This document shows, in pieces, positions 38,373 through 47,161 of a stretch of 64,000 bases of DNA. The translations under genes and the position numbers were made by a program. Where the stretch lies: NCBI RefSeq assembly GCF_003028855.1, contig NZ_CP028324.1:4464001-4528000 (forward strand), given 5' to 3'. The notes under the pieces were generated by a model, which had not been told where the DNA came from, did no database searches, and was given only the letters and a program-made list of their open reading frames with translations. Position 1 is the first letter of the stretch. Every line of letters starts with the position of its first letter. Origin of the DNA: Pseudoduganella armeniaca (GTDB lineage Bacteria; Pseudomonadota; Gammaproteobacteria; Burkholderiales; Burkholderiaceae_D).

Positions 38373-41300
38373 ATGAAGATCCTGCGTATCGGCGGTAAAA
38401 ACCTGGCTTCACTGGCGGACGAATTCTCGGTGGACTTCGGCAGCGAACCGCTGGCGTCTTCCGGCCTGTTCGCCATCAGCGGCCCGACCGGCGCCGGCAA
38501 GAGCACCTTGCTGGACGCACTGTGCCTGGCGCTGTACGACCGCACGCCGCGCCTGGTGCACGCGCGCGGCAAGACCCCGGACGTGGGCGAGCCGATTTCG
38601 TCGGACGACCCGCGCACGCTGCTGCGGCGCGGCTCGCCGGAAGGCTACGCGGAAGTGGACTTCGTCGGCAACGACGGCAACGCCTACCGCGCGCGTTGGA
38701 GCGTGCGCCGCGCCCGCACGCGCGCGGCCGGCGCGCTGCAACCGACCGCGATGACCTTGCACACGCTGCCGCAGTTGCAACCGATCGGCGCCACCAAGAC
38801 GGAAGTCAAGCAGGAAATCGAGCAACGCATCGGCCTGAACTTCGAACAGTTCACCCGCGCCGTGCTGCTGGCGCAGAACGAGTTCGCCACTTTCCTCAAA
38901 TCGCAGGACGACGAACGCGGCGTGCTGATGGAGACGCTGACGGGCAGCACGGTCTACAGCGAGCTGTCGAAGCGCGCGCACGAGCGCCAGAAGCTGGAAT
39001 TGCACAAGCTGCAGCAGTTGCGCGACCGGCTGGCCGACCAGCAGCCGCTGTCCGGCGAACAGCGCGCGGAAACGGAGCGGCTGGCACGTGAGGCCGACGC
39101 GGCCCTGGCGGCGCTCGATGCCCGGCGCGGTGTGCTGGAAGCGGACCTGCGCTGGCACGAACAGGCGGTGCGGCTGGCGCAAGGCGTGGACGAGGCCCGC
39201 GCCGAACTGGCACGACGCAGCGCCGCCGTCGGCGACGCGGCGCCGCGCCATGCGGTGCTGGCGCGCTATGACGCCGTGCAGGAAGCGCGTCCGCTGCACG
39301 ACGAGATCGTACGACTGGCCGCGGAGGCGGCGCAGGCGCGTGCCGGCGCGGCGCGCTGCGAACAGGAAGCGGAGCAGGCCCGCCTGGCGCAGGAAGCGGC
39401 CGGCGCCGCTGCGCAGCAGTTGCAGGCCGCGCTGGCGGAGGCGGAGGCCGCGCAGGTGGCTGCCGCCCCGCAGCTGGACCAGGCCAAGGCGCTGGACGCC
39501 CGCATCGAGGCGATGCAGCCGGCGCACACGCAGGCGCGGGCCACGCGCGACGCCGCCGTGGCCGTCGTCACGCAGGCCGCGGCCGCGCTGTCGGACAAGC
39601 GCAACGACCGCCGCAAGCTGCAGGAGGCGCAGCAGTTCGGCCAGGCCTGGCTGGCCGAGCATCGCCACTGGGCCACTTTGGGCCAGCAGTGGACGCGCTG
39701 GGACGCGCTGTTCGCCCAGGCCGGCCGCGCCCTGGGCCAGGCCAACGCGTTTGCCGCCAAGCTGGAGCAGGCGCGCGGCGGCATGACGCAGCAGCGCGAC
39801 GCCGAGACGGCCGCGCGCGACCAGCTGGAGACGGCGGCTCGGCGCGCAACGGAGCTGCTGGCCCAGCGCGACGCGGCCATGCAGGCGTTGGCGGCATTCG
39901 ACGGCGACGCGTTGCAACAACGCCGCGCGGCACTGGAACGGCGCCGCGCCGCCTTGGCCGCAGGTGAAAAAGCCTGGCTGGACCTGGCCGCGAAGACGAC
40001 GCGCGCGACGGCGCTCGATGAACAGGGCGCCCAGTTGCGCGCCACGCTGGCGCAGGCCCAGGCGCAACTGGCGCAGGCGCAGCAGGATCACGCCGCGCGC
40101 AAGGCGGCGCTGGCGCAGGCCGAACGCGCGCTGGCGCTGGCCGAAGCGGCCTGCGGCGACAGCGTCGAGGCGTTGCGCGACACGCTGGAGGACGGCCTGC
40201 CCTGCCCCGTCTGCGGCGCCGAGCAGCATCCGTATCACGGCAACGACAAGCTGCACGCCCTGCTGGACCAGTTGCGCCAGGACGTGGCGCAGGGCCGCGC
40301 CGCGCTGGACCAGCTGATCGAACACGGCGCCACCCAGCGCGCGCTGGTCAACGCCAGCACGGGCCAGTTGACGCAGGTGGATACCGAACGCACTGCGCTG
40401 GCGGCCGCGCTGGCGACGGCGCAGCAGCGCTGGCACGCCGCGCGGGAAGCCATCGCGGCGGCGGGCGACGGCAGTCCGGCGGCGGACGGCACCGAGCAGT
40501 GGCTGGCCGACCGCCTGGCCGACGTGGCGGCCGGATCGCAGGCGCTGGAACAGGACGAGGCCGGGCTGCGGCGCGCGGCCGCGGCGCGCGATGCCGCCCA
40601 GCGCGCGTACGACGAGGCGATGGCGGCGCAGGGCAAGTGGCAGGCCGCCGCCGCCAATGCGGCCACCGCGCTGGCGCAGGCCGCGGCGCAGCTGGAAGCG
40701 CTGCAGTCGCAGCAGCTGGACGCCCAGGCCCGGCTCGATACGCTGCTGGACGAGCTGGAACCGGCGTTCGACGGCATCGAGCAGGACGGCGACTGGAAGG
40801 AATCCTGGCGCGCGCATCCGGAGCATTTCCACGCGCTGCGCCAGGCCGAAGGCCGCCAGTGGCTGACCCAGCACGCCGCCATCGACGAGCGCGCCGTCGC
40901 GCTGGCCGCGCTGGAAGTGGAGCTGAACGCACTGCACGAGGCGCACGGCAAGGCGGCCGCCGACGAGCAGGCCGCCCGCGCCGCGTTCGCGGCCGCCGAC
41001 GAGGCCTTGCAGCAGGCCCGCACGCAGCGCCTGGCCTTGTGGAACGGCACGCCGGTGCGCGAGGTGGAGGCACGCCTGCGCGCCGCCGGGGACGCGGCCC
41101 GCGCCCGCCTGCAGGCGCAGCAGGAAGCGGCGCAGCAGGCGGCGCAACAGCGCACCCGTTGCGACGAAGCGCTGGCACAGGGCCGCCGCCGTATCGGCGA
41201 GCTGGAGGAAGCCAGCGTCGCCGCGACGGAACGGCTGGCGACCTGGCTGGCCGGATTCCAGCAGGCGCGCACGGAGCCGGACCTGTTCACGCCCGCGCCC

Positions 41301-42158
41301 GACGTCGGCATCGCATCGCTGGACGAGCTGCGCGCGCTGCTGGCGCATCCGCTGGAAGCCATCCGCGCCGAACGGCAGGCCTTGCAGGCGCTGGAGCAGG
41401 CCGCCGCGCAGGCCCGCACCGTGCTGCAGGAGCGCGAGGCGCAATGCGCGCGTCACCGCGAAACGGCACCGGCCGATCCGGCGCAGACCTTGGACACGCT
41501 GCGCGAGCTGCTGCAGGCGCTGGCCGCGGAACGCCATGCGGCGCACGAGCAAGCCACCGGCTACCGGCTGGCGCTGGCGCACGACGACGAACGGCGCCGC
41601 CGCGCCAGCGACGTGCTGGCCGACATCGAGCGACAGGAAGCGGTCGAACGCAAGTGGGCGCGCCTGTCCGAGTTGATCGGCTCCGCCGACGGCAAGAAGT
41701 TCCGCAACTACGCGCAGCAGTTCACCTTGGATGTGCTGCTGGGCTACGCCAATGCCCACCTGGGGCAACTGGCGCCGCGCTACCAGCTGCAGCGCATCGA
41801 CAATCCGGCGCAACCGTCGCTCGGCCTGCTGGTGCGCGACCTGCACATGGGCGACGATATGCGCTCGGTGCATTCGCTGTCAGGCGGTGAATCGTTCCTG
41901 GTCTCGCTGGCGCTGGCGCTGGGACTGGCCTCGCTGTCGTCCAACCGGGTGCGCGTCGAATCGCTGTTCATCGACGAAGGCTTCGGCAGCCTGGACGCGG
42001 AAACGCTGCGCGTGGCGATGGACGCGCTGGACAACCTGCAGTCGATGGGGCGCAAAGTCGGCGTCATCTCGCACGTGCAGGACATGACGGAACGGATCGC
42101 CACCCGCATCTCGGTGCTGCCGGGGGCTGGCGGGCGCAGCACGGTCAGCGTCCACTGA
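38373..42158 (+). CDS. sbcC: Exonuclease subunit SbcC (Rad50-type ATPase)
   Basis: A 1261-residue SMC-like ATPase. N-terminal Walker A is GPTGAGKSTLLDAL, and long Ala/Glu/Gln-rich coiled-coil arms surround a zinc hook, CPVCG, near residue 610. The C-terminal signature is SLSGGESFLVSLALALGL with Walker B ESLFIDEGFGSLD. Partner of SbcD. It is longer than the E. coli protein (1048 residues), the extra length lying in the coiled coil. Confidence 0.95.
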   Translation: MKILRIGGKNLASLADEFSVDFGSEPLASSGLFAISGPTGAGKSTLLDALCLALYDRTPRLVHARGKTPDVGEPISSDDPRTLLRRGSPEGYAEVDFVGNDGNAYRARWSVRRARTRAAGALQPTAMTLHTLPQLQPIGATKTEVKQEIEQRIGLNFEQFTRAVLLAQNEFATFLKSQDDERGVLMETLTGSTVYSELSKRAHERQKLELHKLQQLRDRLADQQPLSGEQRAETERLAREADAALAALDARRGVLEADLRWHEQAVRLAQGVDEARAELARRSAAVGDAAPRHAVLARYDAVQEARPLHDEIVRLAAEAAQARAGAARCEQEAEQARLAQEAAGAAAQQLQAALAEAEAAQVAAAPQLDQAKALDARIEAMQPAHTQARATRDAAVAVVTQAAAALSDKRNDRRKLQEAQQFGQAWLAEHRHWATLGQQWTRWDALFAQAGRALGQANAFAAKLEQARGGMTQQRDAETAARDQLETAARRATELLAQRDAAMQALAAFDGDALQQRRAALERRRAALAAGEKAWLDLAAKTTRATALDEQGAQLRATLAQAQAQLAQAQQDHAARKAALAQAERALALAEAACGDSVEALRDTLEDGLPCPVCGAEQHPYHGNDKLHALLDQLRQDVAQGRAALDQLIEHGATQRALVNASTGQLTQVDTERTALAAALATAQQRWHAAREAIAAAGDGSPAADGTEQWLADRLADVAAGSQALEQDEAGLRRAAAARDAAQRAYDEAMAAQGKWQAAAANAATALAQAAAQLEALQSQQLDAQARLDTLLDELEPAFDGIEQDGDWKESWRAHPEHFHALRQAEGRQWLTQHAAIDERAVALAALEVELNALHEAHGKAAADEQAARAAFAAADEALQQARTQRLALWNGTPVREVEARLRAAGDAARARLQAQQEAAQQAAQQRTRCDEALAQGRRRIGELEEASVAATERLATWLAGFQQARTEPDLFTPAPDVGIASLDELRALLAHPLEAIRAERQALQALEQAAAQARTVLQEREAQCARHRETAPADPAQTLDTLRELLQALAAERHAAHEQATGYRLALAHDDERRRRASDVLADIERQEAVERKWARLSELIGSADGKKFRNYAQQFTLDVLLGYANAHLGQLAPRYQLQRIDNPAQPSLGLLVRDLHMGDDMRSVHSLSGGESFLVSLALALGLASLSSNRVRVESLFIDEGFGSLDAETLRVAMDALDNLQSMGRKVGVISHVQDMTERIATRISVLPGAGGRSTVSVH

Positions 42159-42176
42159 CCGTTCGCAGAAACCCAT

Positions 42177-42229
42177 GGGGTCAGGCACCTGTCCGAGGGT
42201 CGACGCCCCTCGGACAGGTGCCTGACCCC
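42177..42229. repeat. REP-like palindrome, family B, copy 2
   Basis: GGGGTCAGGCACCTGTCCGAGGG faces its complement CCCTCGGACAGGTGCCTGACCCC around a loop of about seven bases. It begins 19 bases after the sbcC stop and could act as a terminator, though no T-run follows. The sequence resembles the copy at 24917. Confidence 0.8.
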
Positions 42230-42280
42230 GGTGTTTGTTAAAATCCGCCTTTACCCAAGCCGTTCATATAGAAGAGCACC

Positions 42281-42489
42281 ATGCTGAAAGCCCCCGTACC
42301 CTGACGTTCAAGTGCGCCAAGTGCGCCAAAGCGGTAACTGTTTCCCTGCAAAAAGTTTCTGCCTGTTCCCATATCACCCCGTACTCGGGCGTCTGCTCGT
42401 GCGGCGAGGTGAAGCTGCATGCCACCGGCCAGCCGGAAGCCGTGCAGGCCTACCTGGCCTCGAACGGGCTGTGGACGCACCACCACTGA
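42281..42489 (+). pseudogene. Small zinc-ribbon-like protein, frameshifted near its start
   Basis: From the ATG at 42281 the reading MLKAP runs into a stop after seven codons. One more C in the run at 42291-42295 gives MLKAPRTLTFKCAKCAKAV and an open frame of about 69 residues to 42489. The protein has CAKC, SACSH and GVCSCGEVKL, suggesting a small metal-binding fold. A GAAGAG ribosome-binding site precedes this ATG. The alternative, a TTG start at 42235 in the downstream frame, lacks one. I know no function. Confidence 0.6.
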
Positions 42490-42557
42490 TCGCCTCAAGT
42501 TATCGGCGCGGCTGCCGATAGTTCCCAGGTGACGTGACATCTGACGAAAGGCCCATC

Positions 42558-43484
42558 ATGACCTCCATCTCGCCGTTCGGTTCCCGCCCCTACACTGCGA
42601 CGCCCACCACCACGGGCCAGCCGGGCACTCGCACGGACAAGGCGGCCGCACCAATCCGCCAGGAGCCGGGGTCGGGCGTGCCCCGGTCGGACGTGACCCG
42701 GTCGGACGTGGCCCTGTCGAGCAGCGCACTCGACCTGCAGGATCGCGTGGCGGGCCTGGGCAATGCCACCGTCGACCTGGCGCAGAACCTGCTCGGCAAG
42801 TTCGCCCAGCACCTGTTCGGCGACGCGATGCAGGGCGCGACGATCGATTTCGACGCCGTCAGCCTGGATTCGCAATCGACCATGGAGGCCGGCGCGCTGC
42901 ACGCCGGGGGCGCGAACGGCGTCATGGATGCCGCCGCGTTCCGCCTGACCGACAGCGCGCACTTCCTCGGCAAGGGCACGATCACGCTGGCCGATGGCCA
43001 GAAATTCGATTTCGAAGTCGAGGTGCGGTATGAGTCCTCGCTCTCGGCCGGCACCGAAAGCGCGCGCCGGCGCGAACTGGCCGAGCAGAATCCGGCGATG
43101 CCGCTGCCGGCCGTGGAATTCCCGGACATCGACTGGCCGGGCAGCCTGAACGACATCTTCAAGCTGATGGACAAGCGCCTGTCCGCCGACATCAACGCGG
43201 CCGACGGCGACAAGCTGGGCACCCTGTCGGCCCGCCTGCTCAAGCTGGTCAACAGCGCGCAGGCGCTCGATACCTACGGCCCGCCCACGACGACCCAGGT
43301 AAAGCAGGCCACCAGCGCCTACGCGACGGAGCTGGCCAGCGCGCCGGCCCCCGTAAAAGCCGGCCCGACACCCGTGCAGGCGCCCGCGCCGGCGCCGGTC
43401 GTCGATACGCAGACTGTCCCGCCACGCGGCGGCGACATCCCGCTGACGATTTCCACCACGCCGCCGCCGGACGACGCGGCCTGA
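42558..43484 (+). CDS. Unknown protein with Pro/Ala-rich tail
   Basis: A 308-residue protein without signal peptide or membrane segment. The N-terminal 50 residues are Thr/Pro-rich and contain a short duplication, RSDVTRSDV. The middle (about residues 55-180) looks folded, with ALDLQDRVAGLGNATVDLAQNL and DSAHFLGKGTITLADGQKFDFEVEV, a strand-rich segment. The last 60 residues are a Pro/Ala linker-like tail. I do not recognise the family. The ATG at 42558 follows GAAAGG. A hairpin terminator follows the gene, so it is probably monocistronic. Confidence 0.7.
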   Translation: MTSISPFGSRPYTATPTTTGQPGTRTDKAAAPIRQEPGSGVPRSDVTRSDVALSSSALDLQDRVAGLGNATVDLAQNLLGKFAQHLFGDAMQGATIDFDAVSLDSQSTMEAGALHAGGANGVMDAAAFRLTDSAHFLGKGTITLADGQKFDFEVEVRYESSLSAGTESARRRELAEQNPAMPLPAVEFPDIDWPGSLNDIFKLMDKRLSADINAADGDKLGTLSARLLKLVNSAQALDTYGPPTTTQVKQATSAYATELASAPAPVKAGPTPVQAPAPAPVVDTQTVPPRGGDIPLTISTTPPPDDAA

Positions 43485-43513
43485 CCCGCAACCGTTATAA
43501 TGCGCCACCGCGT

Positions 43514-43540
43514 GAAACCGCCCGAGCAGGCGGTTTCGTC
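43514..43540 (+). terminator. Hairpin after the unknown gene
   Basis: GAAACCGCC pairs perfectly with GGCGGTTTC around CGAGCA. The T-run is weak (GTCGTTT). It lies between the 308-residue protein and the methyltransferase gene. Confidence 0.6.
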
Positions 43541-43572
43541 GTTTACATCACCGATCTCTCAGCGAAAGCCCC

Positions 43573-44730
43573 ATGCAAGCACCCGACCACACGCCCCTCA
43601 TCCATTGGACCGAACAAGGCGAGCCACGCAGCGCCCGCTGGCATTCGGAAGCGGGCATGCCGCCGCCGAAGAAGGTCATCGTGGCGGACGACACCACCAA
43701 TGCCGACACGGCCTACCGCCTGGCCTGCGAGGGCACGGCGCTGCTGTGGCGCGGCGACTTCCAGAACGCGCGCCAGCTGCTGCAGGCGCTGGCGCGCCGG
43801 GCCGACCATAAGCACGGCAAGGGCAAGAAGAAGGTCGCCAAGATACCGGCCTCGCCAACCGAGGCCTTCCACCTGCACCGCCAGGCGCAGTCGCAACGCG
43901 CGCGCACGCTGGCGATGCTGTTGATTCCGTTCGACCCCGGCTACGTCATCCCGCTGCGCCGCGCCCCCGACGTGCAGCTGGCGTGCAACGAAGCCTACGG
44001 CCGCGGCGGCGATGCCTTCGTCATCTCGCTGCGCGAGCTGCAGGGCCTGATCGGTGCGCACGAGTGGCGCAAGGCCGGTGTCGAGATCCCCGCGCTGGGC
44101 GCGCGCATCCACCCGCACTACGGCGTGTTCTCGCCGGTGCGCGGCGAATATGTGCAGCTGGTGGCCGACACGCCGCTGCCGCGCGGCGCGCAGGCGCTGG
44201 CCTTCGACATCGGCGCCGGCACCGGCGTGCTGTCGGCGGTGCTGGCGCGACGCGGCGTGCGCCGCGTGGTGGCGACCGACATGGACCGCCGCGCCCTGTC
44301 CTGCGCGCGCGACAATATCGCCCGCCTCGGCCTGGACGAACAGGTCGAGCTGCTGGAAGCGGACCTGTTCCCGCCCGGCCGCGCCGCGCTCGTCGTCTGC
44401 AACCCGCCATGGGTGCCGGCGCGCCCCGGTTCGTCGATCGAAAGCGCCATCTACGACCCGGACAGCCGCATGCTGAAGGGTTTCCTGGCCGGTTTGAAGG
44501 CGCACCTGGAGCCGGGCGGCGAAGGTTGGCTGATCCTGTCGGACCTGGCCGAGCACCTGGGCCTGCGCCCGCGCGCGCAGCTGCTGGAGTGGATCGAGCA
44601 GGCCGGCCTCGTGGTGCTCGGCCGGCAGGACGTGCGCCCGGTGCATCCGCGCGCCACGGACGCCAGCGATCCGCTGCACGCCGCCCGCTCGGCCGAGGTG
44701 ACATCGCTGTGGCGCCTGGGGGCCGCCTGA
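43573..44730 (+). CDS. Class I SAM-dependent methyltransferase with NPPW motif
   Basis: A 385-residue protein. The C-terminal half is a Rossmann methyltransferase: motif I AFDIGAGTGVLSAVLA, the acidic turn VVATDMDRRAL and motif IV VVCNPPW. NPPW/NPPY motifs are typical of enzymes that methylate amide or exocyclic nitrogens (PrmC, RlmF, RsmC types). The N-terminal 170 residues, with a basic stretch HKHGKGKKK, may bind RNA or the substrate. The exact target cannot be told from sequence. It lies just upstream of the initiator tRNA, on the same strand. Confidence 0.8.
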   Translation: MQAPDHTPLIHWTEQGEPRSARWHSEAGMPPPKKVIVADDTTNADTAYRLACEGTALLWRGDFQNARQLLQALARRADHKHGKGKKKVAKIPASPTEAFHLHRQAQSQRARTLAMLLIPFDPGYVIPLRRAPDVQLACNEAYGRGGDAFVISLRELQGLIGAHEWRKAGVEIPALGARIHPHYGVFSPVRGEYVQLVADTPLPRGAQALAFDIGAGTGVLSAVLARRGVRRVVATDMDRRALSCARDNIARLGLDEQVELLEADLFPPGRAALVVCNPPWVPARPGSSIESAIYDPDSRMLKGFLAGLKAHLEPGGEGWLILSDLAEHLGLRPRAQLLEWIEQAGLVVLGRQDVRPVHPRATDASDPLHAARSAEVTSLWRLGAA

Positions 44731-44747
44731 GGTTTTTCCGGCGGACC

Positions 44748-44776
44748 TTGCATAAATAAACTACCGGGTATATAAT
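44748..44776 (+). promoter_or_regulatory. Sigma-70 promoter of the initiator tRNA gene
   Basis: TTGCAT, a 17-base spacer and a perfect TATAAT lie 13 bases before the tRNA. The GCCTC after the -10 resembles a GC-rich discriminator, as expected of a growth-rate-controlled stable-RNA promoter. Confidence 0.8.
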
Positions 44777-44788
44777 TCTTGCCTCAGA

Positions 44789-44865
44789 CGCGGGGTGGAG
44801 CAGTCTGGCAGCTCGTCGGGCTCATAACCCGAAGGTCACAGGTTCAAATCCTGTCCCCGCAACCA
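44789..44865 (+). tRNA. Initiator tRNA-fMet (CAT)
   Basis: A 77-base cloverleaf with encoded CCA. The anticodon loop CTCATAA is flanked by three G-C pairs (GGG/CCC), and the first base C is mispaired with A72, both hallmarks of bacterial initiator tRNA. GGTTCAAATC forms the T-loop. Confidence 0.96.
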
Positions 44866-44872
44866 GATTCGA

Positions 44873-44908
44873 AAAGCCGCTGATTCTTCGGGATCAGCGG
44901 CTTTTTTC
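44873..44908 (+). terminator. Rho-independent terminator after tRNA-fMet
   Basis: AAGCCGCTGATTC pairs with GATCAGCGGCTT around a TTCG-type loop and is followed by TTTTTT, eight bases after the tRNA end. Confidence 0.9.
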
Positions 44909-44930
44909 ATTGCCCCCCCCCACCACAGCC

Positions 44931-44979
44931 GGGCCCGTGTCCCACCACGGGGTCAGTCACCAAAACGGGACACGGGCTC
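44931..44979. repeat. REP-like palindrome, family C, copy 1
   Basis: GGGCCCGTGTCCC pairs with GGGACACGGGC across a loop containing ACGGGGTCAGTCACC. The same arms and the same GGGGTCAGTCACC loop occur, inverted, at 62117. It is preceded by an eight-C run (about 44913-44920). Confidence 0.75.
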
Positions 44980-45066
44980 GGCATTGTCAGCGCCGTCCGG
45001 CGCCTTTGCCGACTGCGCTTGCGGTGATACACTCGGCCAGTTTCAATCAGCCCCGAGGAGCGCCGC

Positions 45067-46704
45067 GTGACGGACCAAAACGATTCCCCTGCCAATCCAT
45101 CGCGTCGCCGCCTGTTCGGCGCGGCCACCGCCGCCGGCGTCGTCGGCGCCCTGCCCGCCATGACGGCACCGGCGCAGGCCAAGCCTGTCGCGAAGGGGTC
45201 GCTGGACGCCAAGCTGAAGGCGCACGTCAAGAACGTGGTCGTCATCTACCTCGAGAACCGCAGCTTCAATAACCTGTTCGCCAACTTCCCTGGCCTGGCC
45301 GCGCCGCTGGCCGACGTGCCGCCGGAGCGCTATCGCCAGCGGGATGTGGACGGCAGCATCCTGTCCGAGCTGCCCAAGGTATGGGGTGGCGCGGTGCCGG
45401 TGCCGCAGGACATCGCCGGCGTGCGTGTCGAGCTGAAGGAAGACGACGTCAAGGGCCTGCCGAACGCGCCGTTCGCGCTGAAGGATGCGACTGGCAAGCC
45501 GCTGCCGGAAGCCGTCATCACGCGCGACCTGCAGCACCGCTTCTACCAGAACCAGATGCAAATCAACGGCGGCAAGAATGACGGCTTCGTCGCATGGACG
45601 GACGCCGGCGGCCTCGTGATGGGCTACTACGGCGAGACGGAGAAGAACCTGGGCCTGTGGCAGGTGGCGCGCGAGTTCACCTTGTGCGACAACTTCTTCA
45701 TGGCGGCCTTCGGTGGCTCCTACCTGAACCACCAGTTCCTGATCTCGGGCCGCACGCCGGAGTACTTCAACGCGGCGCAGACCAAGGCGAAGAAGAAGAT
45801 CGCCGCCACGGCCGACGGCGCCAAGGGCACGCGCCTGGCGCTGGCGCCCGACTCGCCGGTCTCCGCGCTGCAGGGTCGCGCCAAGTTCGTCAACGACGGC
45901 GCCATCACCCCGGACGGCTACGTGGTCAACACGATGTCGCCGCCTTACCAGCCCAGCTACGTGCGCCCGGCGCCCGGCGGCGACCCGCTGCTGGCCGACC
46001 CGGACGACGCCAACACCCTGCCGCCGCAGACCTACGACACGATCGGCGACCTGCTGTCGCGCAAGGGCGTGTCGTGGGCCTGGTACGGCGGCGCATGGCA
46101 GGCCGCGCTGGATGCCAGGGGCGGCGGCGCCAGGCCCAACTTCCAGGCCCACCACCAGCCGTTCAACTACTTCGCCAACTATGCGCCCGGCACGGCCGCG
46201 CGCGCGCGCCACCTGCGCGACGGCGGCCTGGGCGACAGTCCGATTTCCAACCGGTTCCTGGCCGACGTGGTGGCCGGCAAGCTGCCCGCCGTCAGCTTCT
46301 ACAAGCCGCAGGGCAACCTGAACCTGCACGCGGGCTACTCGGACATCGAGTCGGGCGACCAGCACATCGTCAACGTGCTGCAGCACCTGCGCCATTCGCC
46401 GCAGTGGCAGGACATGGTGGTGGTGGTCACGTTCGACGAGAATGGCGGCTGGTGGGACCACGTGGCACCGCCGCAGGGCGATCGCTGGGGCCCGGGCTCG
46501 CGCGTGCCTGCGATCGTCATCTCGCCGTTCGCCAAGAAGGGCGCGGTCGATCACAGCTTCTACGACACCACGTCGATCCTGCGCTTCATCACGCGCCTGC
46601 ACGGCCTGCCGCTGCTGGAGGGCCTGGCCGAGCGCAATCGCGCGTTCGCCGCGCGTGGCGCGCAGCCGCCCGGCGACCTGACGGGCGCGCTGGCCTTCCG
46701 CTGA
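45067..46704 (+). CDS. Tat-exported phosphoesterase (acid phosphatase / phospholipase C family)
   Basis: A 545-residue protein. The N-terminus SRRRLFGAATAAGVVGALPA is a twin-arginine export signal. The mature part begins with VKNVVVIYLENRSFNNLF, the signature of the AcpA/PlcC alkaline-phosphatase-like superfamily, and has FGGSYLNHQFLISG and VVVVTFDENGGWWDHVAPP, which carry metal ligands. The substrate could be phosphomonoesters or phospholipids. The GTG start is supported by GAGGAG nine bases upstream. A terminator follows. Confidence 0.88.
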   Translation: MTDQNDSPANPSRRRLFGAATAAGVVGALPAMTAPAQAKPVAKGSLDAKLKAHVKNVVVIYLENRSFNNLFANFPGLAAPLADVPPERYRQRDVDGSILSELPKVWGGAVPVPQDIAGVRVELKEDDVKGLPNAPFALKDATGKPLPEAVITRDLQHRFYQNQMQINGGKNDGFVAWTDAGGLVMGYYGETEKNLGLWQVAREFTLCDNFFMAAFGGSYLNHQFLISGRTPEYFNAAQTKAKKKIAATADGAKGTRLALAPDSPVSALQGRAKFVNDGAITPDGYVVNTMSPPYQPSYVRPAPGGDPLLADPDDANTLPPQTYDTIGDLLSRKGVSWAWYGGAWQAALDARGGGARPNFQAHHQPFNYFANYAPGTAARARHLRDGGLGDSPISNRFLADVVAGKLPAVSFYKPQGNLNLHAGYSDIESGDQHIVNVLQHLRHSPQWQDMVVVVTFDENGGWWDHVAPPQGDRWGPGSRVPAIVISPFAKKGAVDHSFYDTTSILRFITRLHGLPLLEGLAERNRAFAARGAQPPGDLTGALAFR

Positions 46705-46759
46705 TGCCCTGCCATGGCGGCCCGCCTTTGTGTTACACTGCGGGCCGCTTTACATTGAG

Positions 46760-46792
46760 AGCCCGACTGTCACAGCCGGGCTTTTGTTTTTC
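46760..46792 (+). terminator. Terminator after the phosphoesterase gene
   Basis: AGCCCGACTGT pairs with ACAGCCGGGCT (one mispair) with a short loop, followed by TTTGTTTTT. Confidence 0.8.
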
Positions 46793-46822
46793 GGGGCGCT
46801 CCATCCGCCCCCATTTCGGACC

Positions 46823-47071
46823 ATGAGAGACAAAAAAGACAATGCGACCTTCGACCTGCCCGGCTTCGGCCCGGCGGCGCCGATGGAGCCGGAGCCAAAA
46901 CGGCCGCCGGCGCCGCGCGTACGCCGCGCCGCGCTGAAGCAGGAACAGATGGAACTGCTGGAAGCGACCGATGCCACGGGCCTGCCGGTCTGGCGCCGCG
47001 ACGACAACCTCGACCTGACCGGCCTGCCCGTCTGGGGCCACCGTGACGATCGCCGCCACGACGGCGACTGA
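46823..47071 (+). CDS. Small charged protein with duplicated TGLPVW motif
   Basis: An 82-residue hydrophilic protein. After a Pro-rich, basic middle (KRPPAPRVRRAALKQEQ) the motif TGLPVW occurs twice, each followed by a charged R-x-D-D type stretch. There is no signal peptide or membrane segment. I know no family, and the repeat suggests a short linear binding motif. The ATG is chosen because upstream in-frame sequence runs through the terminator. dbpA starts 91 bases downstream on the same strand. Confidence 0.6.
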   Translation: MRDKKDNATFDLPGFGPAAPMEPEPKRPPAPRVRRAALKQEQMELLEATDATGLPVWRRDDNLDLTGLPVWGHRDDRRHDGD

Positions 47072-47161
47072 GGCCGGGCGAGATGCCGCCCCGCGTCCGG
47101 CTGCCCAGCGCCGGACCATTTTGCTAGACTATCCTTTCACCCCTACCTTGCCCCCGCCGCC

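Noticed and set aside
38409..41873. 1154-codon open frame antisense to sbcC
   Set aside because: Same shadow effect; sbcC has all its motifs and couples to sbcD.
42235..42280. TTG start giving an 84-residue version of the small Cys-rich protein
   Set aside because: No ribosome-binding site, start next to a palindrome, and a better ATG with GAAGAG fits once one C is added.
43485..43513. Promoter suggested by TATAAT at 43496
   Set aside because: No -35-like hexamer at 16-18 bases, and a terminator hairpin follows at once.
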